Of a DNA stretch of 64,000 nucleotides, positions 24,424 to 31,925 are shown piece after piece. Every line of letters begins with the position of its first letter. Within the stretch, counting starts at the first letter, position 1. Under the pieces are notes generated by a model, which saw only the letters and a list, made by a program, of their open reading frames with translations, did no database searches and was not told the origin of the DNA. The stretch is from Actinomadura meyerae (GTDB lineage: Bacteria > Actinomycetota > Actinomycetes > Streptosporangiales > Streptosporangiaceae): contig NZ_FZOR01000026.1 of the NCBI RefSeq assembly GCF_900188445.1, positions 56,227-120,226 on the forward strand. Reading direction: 5' to 3'. The position numbers were made by a program, and so were the translations under genes.

Positions 24424-25325
24424 CGTCGGCGGCGGCCGGCTCGCCGGCGGGCAGGGCGCGGGGGCGCCCCCGCCCGCTGCGGGTGCCCGGCTGGACGCGC
24501 TTCGACGGATGGGGCGTCCTGGTCCTGCCGCTGCTGGCCTTCCTCGTCCTGGTGTTCGTGGTGCCGCTCGCCGTCATGCTGTCGCGCAGCCTCACCGACC
24601 CGGCCGTCGGCCTCCAGAACTACCGCGACGTCTTCGCCAACTCCGTCTACCCGCGCGTCCTCGGCAACACGTTCCTGATCGCGACGATCGTCACGGTGGT
24701 GACGCTCGCGCTCGCCTACCCCTACGCCTACCTCATGACGCTCGTCGGGCCCGGCTGGCGGATGGTCATGATGGGGCTGGTCCTCGTCCCGTTCTGGACG
24801 AGCATCCTCGTGCGCAGCTTCGCGCTCGTCCTCTTCCTCCGCGACACCGGCGCCTTCAACGAGACCCTCCAGTCGCTCGGTCTGGCCGACCAGCCGATCC
24901 CGCTGATCCGCACGCTCACCGGTGTCGTCTTCGGCATGGTGCAGGTCGCGCTGCCCTTCGCGGTCCTGCCGATCTACGCGACCATGCAGGGCATCGACCG
25001 GCGGCTGCTCCAGGCGGCCGAGTCGCTCGGCGACCGCCCGTCCGGCGCGTTCTGGCGGGTCTTCGTGCCGCTCAGCGCGCCCGGGGTCGCCGCGGCGGTG
25101 CTGCTCACGTTCGTCCAGGCGCTCGGGTACTACATCACCCCGGCGCTGCTCGGCGGGCCGAAGAACACGATGATCGGCGAGCTGATCGTGCAGCAGGTCA
25201 GCACCGTGCTCCGCTTCGGCTTCGCCGCGGCCCTCGCGACCATGCTCCTGCTCACCACGCTCGTCTTGCTCGTGGTGGCGGGACGGTTCGTCGACCTCCA
25301 GAAACACCTGATGCGGCAGCCATGA
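24420..25325 (+). CDS. ABC transporter permease (PotB-like)
   Basis: This 301-residue protein takes the GTG at 24420, which overlaps the previous stop (GTGA); a GTG at 24408 is also in frame. It has six predicted membrane helices. The cytoplasmic EAA loop is QAAESLGDRPSGAFWRVFVPLSAPGVAA, which docks with the ATPase. The long N-terminal tail is Arg/Pro-rich. It is the first permease of the polyamine-type importer and pairs with the downstream PotC-like permease (ATGA overlap). Confidence 0.9.
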   Translation: MTSAAAGSPAGRARGRPRPLRVPGWTRFDGWGVLVLPLLAFLVLVFVVPLAVMLSRSLTDPAVGLQNYRDVFANSVYPRVLGNTFLIATIVTVVTLALAYPYAYLMTLVGPGWRMVMMGLVLVPFWTSILVRSFALVLFLRDTGAFNETLQSLGLADQPIPLIRTLTGVVFGMVQVALPFAVLPIYATMQGIDRRLLQAAESLGDRPSGAFWRVFVPLSAPGVAAAVLLTFVQALGYYITPALLGGPKNTMIGELIVQQVSTVLRFGFAAALATMLLLTTLVLLVVAGRFVDLQKHLMRQP

Positions 25326-26149
25326 CAAAGATCCTCACCCGTACCGGGCTCGCGGTCCTCGCCGCCCTCGTGGGCGTCTACCTCGTCCTGCCGGTCCTCA
25401 TCGTCGTCCCGATGTCGTTCTCGGACAGCTCGTACCTGTCCTTCCCGCCCGGCGAGACCTCGCTGCGGTGGTTCCGCAACATCCTGGACGACCCGGTCTG
25501 GCTCGACTCGGCCCTCGCGAGCCTCAACGTGGCGCTCCTGTCGTCGGCCTGCGCGGTCGTCCTCGGCGTCCTCGCGGCCCTCGCCCTGGTGCGCGGCCGC
25601 CTCCCGTTCCGCAACACGATCATGGCGGTGCTGCTGGCGCCGCTGATCGTCCCCTACGTCATCGTCGGCCTGGCGGCCTACATCGCCTTCCTGGAGCTCG
25701 GCCTCACCCAGACGACGCTCGGCTTCGTCCTGGTCCACACGTGCCTGGCCGTCCCCTACGTCGTGATCAACGTCGTGGCGGGGCTGGTCTCGGTCGACCG
25801 GCGCCTCGAGATGGCCTCGATGAGCCTCGGCGCCGGACCGGTCGGCACGTTCTTCCGGGTGACCCTCCCGCTCATCCTCCCGAGCGTGCTCGCCGGCGGG
25901 CTGTTCGCCTTCTTCATCAGCTGGGACGAGGTCGTCACCGCGATCTTCCTGTCCGGCCCGGAGATGACGACCCTCCCCGTCCAGATGTGGTCCGGCATCC
26001 GGGTCCAGATCGATCCCACCGTCGCGGCCCTCTCGACGCTGGTGCTGATCGTCATCTTCGGCTCCTTCACCGTCCTCGGCCTGACCCGGCTGGTCCGGCG
26101 GTTCACCGGCCGCCGCACCGCACGCCCCGCAACGAACACAGGTGCATGA
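25322..26149 (+). CDS. ABC transporter permease (PotC-like)
   Basis: This 275-residue protein starts at the ATG overlapping the stop of the first permease (ATGA). Six helices are predicted. The EAA loop MASMSLGAGPVGTFFRVTLPLILPSVLAGG is characteristic, and FFISWDEVVTAIFLSGPEMTTLPVQMWSGI is typical of PotC. It should form the heterodimeric channel of the importer with the PotB-like subunit. The extreme C-terminus is Arg/Thr-rich. Confidence 0.9.
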   Translation: MTKILTRTGLAVLAALVGVYLVLPVLIVVPMSFSDSSYLSFPPGETSLRWFRNILDDPVWLDSALASLNVALLSSACAVVLGVLAALALVRGRLPFRNTIMAVLLAPLIVPYVIVGLAAYIAFLELGLTQTTLGFVLVHTCLAVPYVVINVVAGLVSVDRRLEMASMSLGAGPVGTFFRVTLPLILPSVLAGGLFAFFISWDEVVTAIFLSGPEMTTLPVQMWSGIRVQIDPTVAALSTLVLIVIFGSFTVLGLTRLVRRFTGRRTARPATNTGA

Positions 26150-26150
26150 C

Positions 26151-27251
26151 ATGACCGCAGCCCTCAAGACGACGCCCGCCCCGGCGTCGACCGGCGCCCC
26201 GATCTCCATCGGCGCGGTGAGCAAGCAGTACGGCGACAACACCGTGCTGGAGGCCGTCGACCTCGACGTCCGGGCGGGCGAGTTCCTGACCCTGCTCGGC
26301 GCGTCGGGCTCGGGCAAGTCCACCCTGCTGAACATCGTCGCCGGCTTCACCCGGCCCACGTCCGGGACCGTCGAGGTGGACGGCCGGGACATCACCGCCC
26401 TGCCGCCGCACAAGCGCGGCTTCGGGATGGTGTTCCAGCACTACGCGCTCTTCCCGCACATGTCGGTCGCCGACAACGTCGCCTACCCCCTCAAGCGGCA
26501 GCGGACCCCCAAGGCGGAGATCCGGCGGCGGGTGGCCGAGACCCTCGACCTCGTCGAGCTCGGCCACCTCGGCGGGCGGCGCCCGGACGAGCTGTCCGGC
26601 GGCCAGCAGCAGCGCGTGGCCCTCGCGCGGGCGATCGTCTTCCGGCCCCGCGTCCTGCTGATGGACGAGCCCCTCGGCGCGCTGGACAAGCTGCTCCGCG
26701 AGCAGCTCCAGCTGGAGATCCGGCGGCTCCACCGGGAGATGGGCATCACCTTCGTCTTCGTCACGCACGACCAGGACGAGGCGCTCACGATGTCCGACCG
26801 CATCGCCCTCCTGCGGGAGGGGAGGATCGTCCAGCTCGGCACGCCCGAGCAGCTCTACGCCGAGCCGAACAGCCGCTACAGCGCGGAGTTCGTCGGCGCC
26901 TCGAACGTCTTCACCGGCACCGTCCGGGGCGGGGCCTTCGTCGACGCGGACAGCGGCCGGAGCTTCCGGCTCGACGGGGCCGCGGACGAGGGCGCCGCGT
27001 CGCTGCTCGTCCGGCCGGAACGCCTCGGCATCGCCCTCGCCGGCGCCCCCGTGCCCGACACCGCCGACCGCGTCGAGGCGATCGTGGAGGACTGCATCTA
27101 CCTCGGCAGCAGCCGCACCGTCCAGCTGCGCACGGACGCGGGCCGCCGGCTGGTCGCCAGCACCGAGGTCCCCCGGACCTCGGACGGTGTCGCCCCCGGG
27201 GCGCGGGTGAACGCGTACTGGGACGTCCGCGACGCCCGCGTCCTCGACTGA
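26151..27251 (+). CDS. ABC transporter ATP-binding protein (PotA-like)
   Basis: This 366-residue protein begins at the ATG one base after the PotC stop; a GTG at 26142 is also in frame. It has Walker A GASGSGKST, Q-loop MVFQHYALFPHMS, signature LSGGQQQRVALARA, Walker B VLLMDEPLGALD and switch His in FVTHDQDEAL, so it is intact. A C-terminal TOBE domain (about 280-366, LLVRPERLGIAL and VNAYWDVRDARVL) is typical of PotA/UgpC-type subunits. It powers the importer encoded upstream. A 27-bp gap with a strong ribosome site leads to the ThDP enzyme. Confidence 0.93.
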   Translation: MTAALKTTPAPASTGAPISIGAVSKQYGDNTVLEAVDLDVRAGEFLTLLGASGSGKSTLLNIVAGFTRPTSGTVEVDGRDITALPPHKRGFGMVFQHYALFPHMSVADNVAYPLKRQRTPKAEIRRRVAETLDLVELGHLGGRRPDELSGGQQQRVALARAIVFRPRVLLMDEPLGALDKLLREQLQLEIRRLHREMGITFVFVTHDQDEALTMSDRIALLREGRIVQLGTPEQLYAEPNSRYSAEFVGASNVFTGTVRGGAFVDADSGRSFRLDGAADEGAASLLVRPERLGIALAGAPVPDTADRVEAIVEDCIYLGSSRTVQLRTDAGRRLVASTEVPRTSDGVAPGARVNAYWDVRDARVLD

Positions 27252-27278
27252 TCCGGTGACCCGGAAGGAGTGAGCAGC

Positions 27279-28931
27279 ATGGCAGTGATGACGGGCGGCG
27301 AGGCACTCGTCGCCGCGCTCGCCGCGCACGGCGCGGACACGGTCTTCGGGATCCCGGGGACGCACAACCTCACGGTCTACGCGGCCATGGCACGGCACGG
27401 GATCCGGCACGTCTCGCCGAGGCACGAGCAGGGCGCCGGCTACGCCGCGGACGGGTACGCGCGGTCGTCCGGGCGGCCGGGCGTCTGCCTGACGACGACC
27501 GGCCCGGCGATCCTGAACGCGGCCGCCGCCGCGGCGCAGGCGTACTCGGACTCGGTGCCGGTCCTGTTCGTCTCGCCCGGGATGCCGCTGCGCCACCCGG
27601 GCCGCGGCAACGGCCTCCTCCACGAGGTCAAGGACCAGAGCGCCGCGATGGCGGCCGTCCTCGGCCGCAGCCACCGGGTGGCGAGCGTCGGGGAGATCCC
27701 GCTCGCCGTGGCCCAGGCGTGGACGGACCTGACCTCGGGACGCCCCCGGCCCGTCCATCTGGAGATCCCGCTCGACCTGCTCGAAGAGCGGGCGGAGGTG
27801 ACCGCGGCCGGTCCCGTCCCGGCCGCGGACCGCATCCCGGCGGCGGAGGCGGTCGACGCCGCCGCGGCGGCGTGCGCCGCCGCGCGGCGGCCGGTGCTGG
27901 TGGTCGGCGGGGGAGCGGCGCGGGCCGGCGGCGAGGTGGTCCGCCTGGCGGAGGCGGTCGGCGCCCCGGTGGTGTCCACCGCCAACGGCAAGGGCGTCGT
28001 CCCCGAGGACCACCCGCTCTTCGTGGGCGCGGGCCTCCAGCACCAGTGCGTCCTGGACCTGATGGACGACAGCGATCTCGTCATCGCGGTGGGAACCGAG
28101 TTCGCCCCGTCCGACTGGTGGATCGGGCTCCCCGACCTGTCCGGCAAGGTGCTGCGCGTCGACGTCGACCCGGCGCAGATCGTGACCAACGTGATCCCCG
28201 AGGTGTCGCTCGTGGGGGACGCCGCGCTCGCGCTCCGCGCCCTGCTGGCGCGGACCGGCGCCGCGGGCGCCGAGGGCCCGGCGGGCCCGGCGGCGGAACG
28301 GGCGGCGCGGTGGCGGGCCCTGCACCGGGCGGCCGCGCGGGACGAGGGCGCGCCCTGGCTGCCGATCGTCTCCGCGATCGCCGAGGCGCTGCCCCGCGAC
28401 GCGATCGTGGCGTCCGACAGCGCGATGGCCTGCTACTACGGCGCGCTGTCGAACCTCCCCCTGCACCGGCCGGGCGGCTTCCTCTACCCGACCGGCGGCG
28501 GCACGCTCGGCTTCGGCCTCCCGGCGGGCATCGGAGCCAAGATCGCGCACCCGGGCACCGCCGTGCTCGTCCTGCAGGGCGACGGCGGCACGATGTTCAC
28601 CGTCGCCGAGCTGGCGGCGGCGGCCGAGCTGGGGATCGCGCTGCCCGTGGTCGTCGTCGACAACGGCGGCTACGGCGAGATCCGCAACGAGATGGCGGAC
28701 CGGGACGAACCGGTCCACGCCGTGGCCCTCGGCGGGCCCGACTTCCCCGCGCTGGCCCGCTCGCTCGGCTGCCACGGCGTCCGGGCCGGCGACCCCGCCG
28801 AGCTGACCGGCGCGATCAAGACCGCTCTGGAGGCGGACCGGCCCACACTCATCCACGTCCGCGAGGAGAGCCGCGCCGCGAGGGGCATGGCGTCCGCGAG
28901 CGACACGGTGTCCGCGAGGGGCACGGCATGA
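27279..28931 (+). CDS. ThDP-dependent decarboxylase, 5-guanidino-2-oxopentanoate decarboxylase-like
   Basis: This 550-residue protein has three standard domains: PYR (1 to about 170) with the catalytic Glu in RHEQGAGYAADGYAR; central (about 185-330); and PP (about 350-535) with the ThDP motif GDGG-x23-NGG (QGDGGTMFTVAEL ... VVVDNGGYG). The N-terminal stretch (TVFGIPGTHNLTVYA, SPGMPLRHPGRGNGLLHEVKDQSAA) resembles proteins annotated as 2-ketoarginine decarboxylase more than acetolactate synthase; this is from memory, not a search. GGAAGGAG 8 bp before the ATG at 27279 fixes the start. The next gene overlaps by four bases. It would make an aldehyde from a 2-oxo acid, for which an aldehyde dehydrogenase lies at 34829. 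Confidence 0.78.
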   Translation: MAVMTGGEALVAALAAHGADTVFGIPGTHNLTVYAAMARHGIRHVSPRHEQGAGYAADGYARSSGRPGVCLTTTGPAILNAAAAAAQAYSDSVPVLFVSPGMPLRHPGRGNGLLHEVKDQSAAMAAVLGRSHRVASVGEIPLAVAQAWTDLTSGRPRPVHLEIPLDLLEERAEVTAAGPVPAADRIPAAEAVDAAAAACAAARRPVLVVGGGAARAGGEVVRLAEAVGAPVVSTANGKGVVPEDHPLFVGAGLQHQCVLDLMDDSDLVIAVGTEFAPSDWWIGLPDLSGKVLRVDVDPAQIVTNVIPEVSLVGDAALALRALLARTGAAGAEGPAGPAAERAARWRALHRAAARDEGAPWLPIVSAIAEALPRDAIVASDSAMACYYGALSNLPLHRPGGFLYPTGGGTLGFGLPAGIGAKIAHPGTAVLVLQGDGGTMFTVAELAAAAELGIALPVVVVDNGGYGEIRNEMADRDEPVHAVALGGPDFPALARSLGCHGVRAGDPAELTGAIKTALEADRPTLIHVREESRAARGMASASDTVSARGTA

Positions 28932-29917
28932 GCGGGCCCGTCGCGGTCTACACCGACGTGGTCGACACCGACCCCGGCCCCGGCGCGGCGCTGCTGGAGC
29001 GGGCCGGGTTCACGGTGCGGTTCGCACGCTCGCCCGCACCCGACGACATCGCGGCCGCCGCCGCGGACGCCGACGCGCTCCTGCTCGGCTACGCCCGCGT
29101 CGACCGGCCGCTCCTCGACGCGCTGCCCGGCGTCGGCCTGGTCGCCACGCAGTCGGCCGGCTACGACATGGTGGACCTGGACGCCTGCCGCGAGCGCGGC
29201 GTCTGGGTCGCCAACGTCCCGGGGGCCGCCACCGAGGAGGTCGCCTCCCACGCCCTCGCCATGACGCTCGCCCTCCTGCGCGGGCTGCCCCGGCTGGACC
29301 GCGACGTCCGCGCCGGGGTGTGGGACGGGACCCGGCACGACCTGCGGCGGCTCTCGGACGTGACCGTCGGCGTCGTCGGGCTCGGGCGGATCGGGCGCCG
29401 CTACGCCGGCTTCGTCCGCCCGCTCGCCGGCCGCGTCGTCGGGCACGACCCCGCCGCCGCGCCCCCGGACGGCGTCGAACCGCTGGATCTCGACGCGCTG
29501 CTGGCGTGCAGCGACGTCGTCAGCCTGCACCTGCCGCTGACCGAAGGCACCAGGGGGCTGCTGGACGCCCGGCGGCTCGGCCTCATGCCCGAGGGCGCGT
29601 CGCTGGTGAACGTGTCGCGGGCGGGCCTCGTCGACCACGGCGCGCTCCTGCGGTGCCTGGACGGGGGCCGCCTGTCCGGTGCCGCCCTCGACGTGCTGCC
29701 GCGGGAGCCGCCCGAGCCGGACGACCCGCTCGTCCGCCACCCCCGGGTGCTCGTCACGCCGCACGCCGCGTACCTGTCGGCGGCCAGCACCCGCGACTAC
29801 GTCCTCGAACAGGCCCGCAACGTCGTCGAGTGGCACGCCCGCGGCCGGCCCGTCTCCGCCGTCCTGGAAGGGCGGCCGGGCGGACCGCGCCCGCGGCCGG
29901 GACCGGCGCTGGACTGA
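28928..29917 (+). CDS. D-isomer-specific 2-hydroxyacid dehydrogenase family protein
   Basis: This 329-residue protein starts at the ATG overlapping the ThDP gene stop (ATGA). The NAD-binding domain has GVVGLGRIGRRYAGF. The catalytic triad is present in NVSRAGLVDHGALL (Arg), PREPPEPDDPL (Glu) and VLVTPHAAYLS (His). It belongs to the GHPR/PGDH group and would interconvert a 2-hydroxy and a 2-oxo acid, which makes sense directly before a 2-oxo-acid decarboxylase. It is the last gene of the first TetR-controlled unit; tetR follows after 51 bp. Confidence 0.88.
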   Translation: MSGPVAVYTDVVDTDPGPGAALLERAGFTVRFARSPAPDDIAAAAADADALLLGYARVDRPLLDALPGVGLVATQSAGYDMVDLDACRERGVWVANVPGAATEEVASHALAMTLALLRGLPRLDRDVRAGVWDGTRHDLRRLSDVTVGVVGLGRIGRRYAGFVRPLAGRVVGHDPAAAPPDGVEPLDLDALLACSDVVSLHLPLTEGTRGLLDARRLGLMPEGASLVNVSRAGLVDHGALLRCLDGGRLSGAALDVLPREPPEPDDPLVRHPRVLVTPHAAYLSAASTRDYVLEQARNVVEWHARGRPVSAVLEGRPGGPRPRPGPALD

Positions 29918-29968
29918 GCCGCGGCCGTCTGACAACCTGATCATTCACAGCACACGAGGTGAGAACGG

Positions 29969-30583
29969 ATGCCCCGACCGAGCGTCGTCGCCGAGCGCCG
30001 CGACCAGATCCTGAGGGCGGCCTGCGAGGTCGTCAGCGAGCGGGGTTACAAGGCGCTGCGCGTGACCGACGTGGCCCGGCGCGCCAAGATCAGCACCGGC
30101 TCCGTCCACTACTACTTCGAGACGAAGCGCGACCTCGTGCACGCCGCGTTCGAGTACAACTTCGCCCGCTCGCTGGAGCGCCGCAAGCAGATCCTGGACC
30201 GGCATCCCAACGCCCGGGAGCGGCTGCGCGCGTTCGTCGACTCCTACCTCCCGCACGACGAGGAGACCGCGGCGGCCTGGCGCGTGTGGGCGGAGACCTG
30301 GGTCGAGGCATTGCACGACCCCGACCTCCGCGAGCTCAACGAGCGGATCTACGGGGAGTGGCGCAGCGTGATCGCCGAGATCATCCGCGCCGGGCAGGCC
30401 GACGGGCTGATCGTCGAGGGTGACCGGCTGCTGCTCGCCAACGCCCTGGTCAGCATGATCGACGGCCTGGCGATCCAGGCGCTCGTCGGGTCCCGGCACA
30501 TGACGATCGAGCGGATGCGCAGCGTGTGCGACCACCTGCTCGCGACGATGTCGACCGAGCCCGCCCGGGCCGCCACCGGCTGA
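29969..30583 (+). CDS. TetR-family transcriptional regulator (BetI-like C-terminus)
   Basis: This 204-residue protein has an N-terminal HTH (about 10-55): RRDQILRAACEVVSERGYKALRVTDVARRAKISTGSVHYYFETKRDLVHAAF. The C-terminal ligand domain resembles the BetI group (ERLRAFVDSYLP, AWRVWAETWVEALHDPDLRELNERIYGEWRSVIAEII). The start ATG has GAGGTGAGAACGG upstream. It lies between two operons whose promoters carry the same ACTGA-N4-TCAGT palindrome (23322-23341 and 30720-30737). It is the obvious repressor for both. No such palindrome was found in its own short upstream gap, so it is probably read through from the ABC operon. Confidence 0.93.
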   Translation: MPRPSVVAERRDQILRAACEVVSERGYKALRVTDVARRAKISTGSVHYYFETKRDLVHAAFEYNFARSLERRKQILDRHPNARERLRAFVDSYLPHDEETAAAWRVWAETWVEALHDPDLRELNERIYGEWRSVIAEIIRAGQADGLIVEGDRLLLANALVSMIDGLAIQALVGSRHMTIERMRSVCDHLLATMSTEPARAATG

Positions 30584-30678
30584 CCTGGCCCCGCGCCCGC
30601 ACCCGGCCGGCCCGCACCCCGGTCCCGCACGCCGGACGCCCCGCGCCTGGACGACGCGCGGTCCGGCCGCGGATCACC

Positions 30679-30684
30679 TTGACA
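30679..30684 (+). promoter_or_regulatory. TTGACA -35 element of the acyl-CoA dehydrogenase operon
   Basis: Consensus TTGACA is followed 18 bp later by CACGAT (30703-30708) as a possible -10. The predicted transcription start would fall just before the operator at 30720-30737, a classic repression layout. Confidence 0.5.
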
Positions 30685-30719
30685 GCCCGCAGCGCCCTGT
30701 TCCACGATCACCACGAACA

Positions 30720-30737
30720 TAACTGACTGATCAGTTA
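30720..30737. promoter_or_regulatory. TetR-type operator B (TAACTGA-N4-TCAGTTA)
   Basis: Perfect 7-bp arms with a 4-bp centre lie 21 bp before the acyl-CoA dehydrogenase start. It shares arms and spacing with operator A at 23322-23341. Confidence 0.7.
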
Positions 30738-30758
30738 ATTTTCATCGGGAGCCCCTCC

Positions 30759-31925
30759 ATGTCCTTCGACCTCACCGACGGGATCGCGCTGAGCGACGAG
30801 CAGCGCGAGTTCGTCACGCTCGCCCGCGACTTCGCCCGCAACGAGATCCGCCCCCGCTCGCGCGCCATCGACGAGGCGGACACCGAGGCCCCCATGGACC
30901 TGTGGGCCAAGGCCGCCGAGATCGGCCTCGCGGCCTACATGCTGCCCGCCGAGTACGGGGGCGGCGGCGTGACCGACCTCGTGACCCAGTGCCTCGTCCA
31001 GGAGGAGTTGTGCCACGGCGACATCGGCATCGCCAACTTCCTCACCTCCAGCTCGTTCTTCGCCGACCCGATCCTGTCCCTCGGCAGCGAGGAGCAGAAG
31101 CGCAGGTGGGTCACCCCGCTCACCGGCTCGGCGCCGCCGGTGACCAGCGTCGCCGTCACCGAGCCCGGCGTGGGGTCCGACGCCGCCGCGCTGCAGACGC
31201 GCGCGGTCCGCGACGGCGACCACTACGTCCTCAACGGGTCCAAGACGTGGATCTCCAACGCCCCGCTGTCGCAGTACTTCGTCGTGTTCGCCACCGTCGA
31301 CCCGGCGCTCCGCTCGCGCGGGGTGACCGCGTTCGTCGTCGAGCGCGACCGCGAGGGCCTCACGGTCGGCGCGCCCATGAGGAAGTACGGCCAGCGCGGC
31401 ACCCTGAACGCGGAGGTCTTCCTGGAGGACGTCCGCGTCCCGGCCGAGAACCGGCTCGGCGAGGAGGGCAAGGGCTTCTACGGGCTCATGCACACCTTCG
31501 ACGCGTCCCGGATCCTCATCGGGGCCGCCGCCACGGGGCTGGCCCGCGCGGTCCTGGAGGACGCCGTCCGGTACGCGAAGGAGCGCGTCCAGTTCGGCAA
31601 GCCGATCATCGAGCACCAGGCCGTCGCCTTCCGCCTCGCCGACATGGCCGCGAAGACCGACATCTCCCACCTGGTCACCATGCGGGCCGCGCGGCTCTAC
31701 GACGCCGGCGAGCCGGTCACCGCGGCCTCGGCCATCGCGAAGCTGACCGCGTCGGAGAACGCGACGTGGGTGGCCGATGCCGGGCTGATGACGCACGGCG
31801 GCTGGGGCTACTCGCGCGAGTTCCTCATCGAGAAGTGGCTGCGGGACGCCAAGCTGGAGGAGCTGGAGGAGGGCACCTCCGACATCCAGCGCCTCATCAT
31901 CTCCCGTGCCGTGGCCGGGCGATGA
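30759..31925 (+). CDS. Acyl-CoA dehydrogenase
   Basis: This 388-residue protein has the family's usual length. The N-terminal helical domain includes LSDEQREFVTLARDFARNEIRP. The FAD-binding middle domain has TSVAVTEPGVGSDAAALQTRAV and WISNA. The C-terminal domain carries QFGKPIIEHQAVAFRLADMA and LEEGTSDIQRLIISRAVAGR, where the Glu of EGT is the position of the catalytic base in short/medium-chain enzymes. Soluble FAD enzyme that introduces a 2,3-double bond into an acyl-CoA. First gene of the second TetR-type unit, overlapping the ligase gene by four bases. Confidence 0.93.
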   Translation: MSFDLTDGIALSDEQREFVTLARDFARNEIRPRSRAIDEADTEAPMDLWAKAAEIGLAAYMLPAEYGGGGVTDLVTQCLVQEELCHGDIGIANFLTSSSFFADPILSLGSEEQKRRWVTPLTGSAPPVTSVAVTEPGVGSDAAALQTRAVRDGDHYVLNGSKTWISNAPLSQYFVVFATVDPALRSRGVTAFVVERDREGLTVGAPMRKYGQRGTLNAEVFLEDVRVPAENRLGEEGKGFYGLMHTFDASRILIGAAATGLARAVLEDAVRYAKERVQFGKPIIEHQAVAFRLADMAAKTDISHLVTMRAARLYDAGEPVTAASAIAKLTASENATWVADAGLMTHGGWGYSREFLIEKWLRDAKLEELEEGTSDIQRLIISRAVAGR

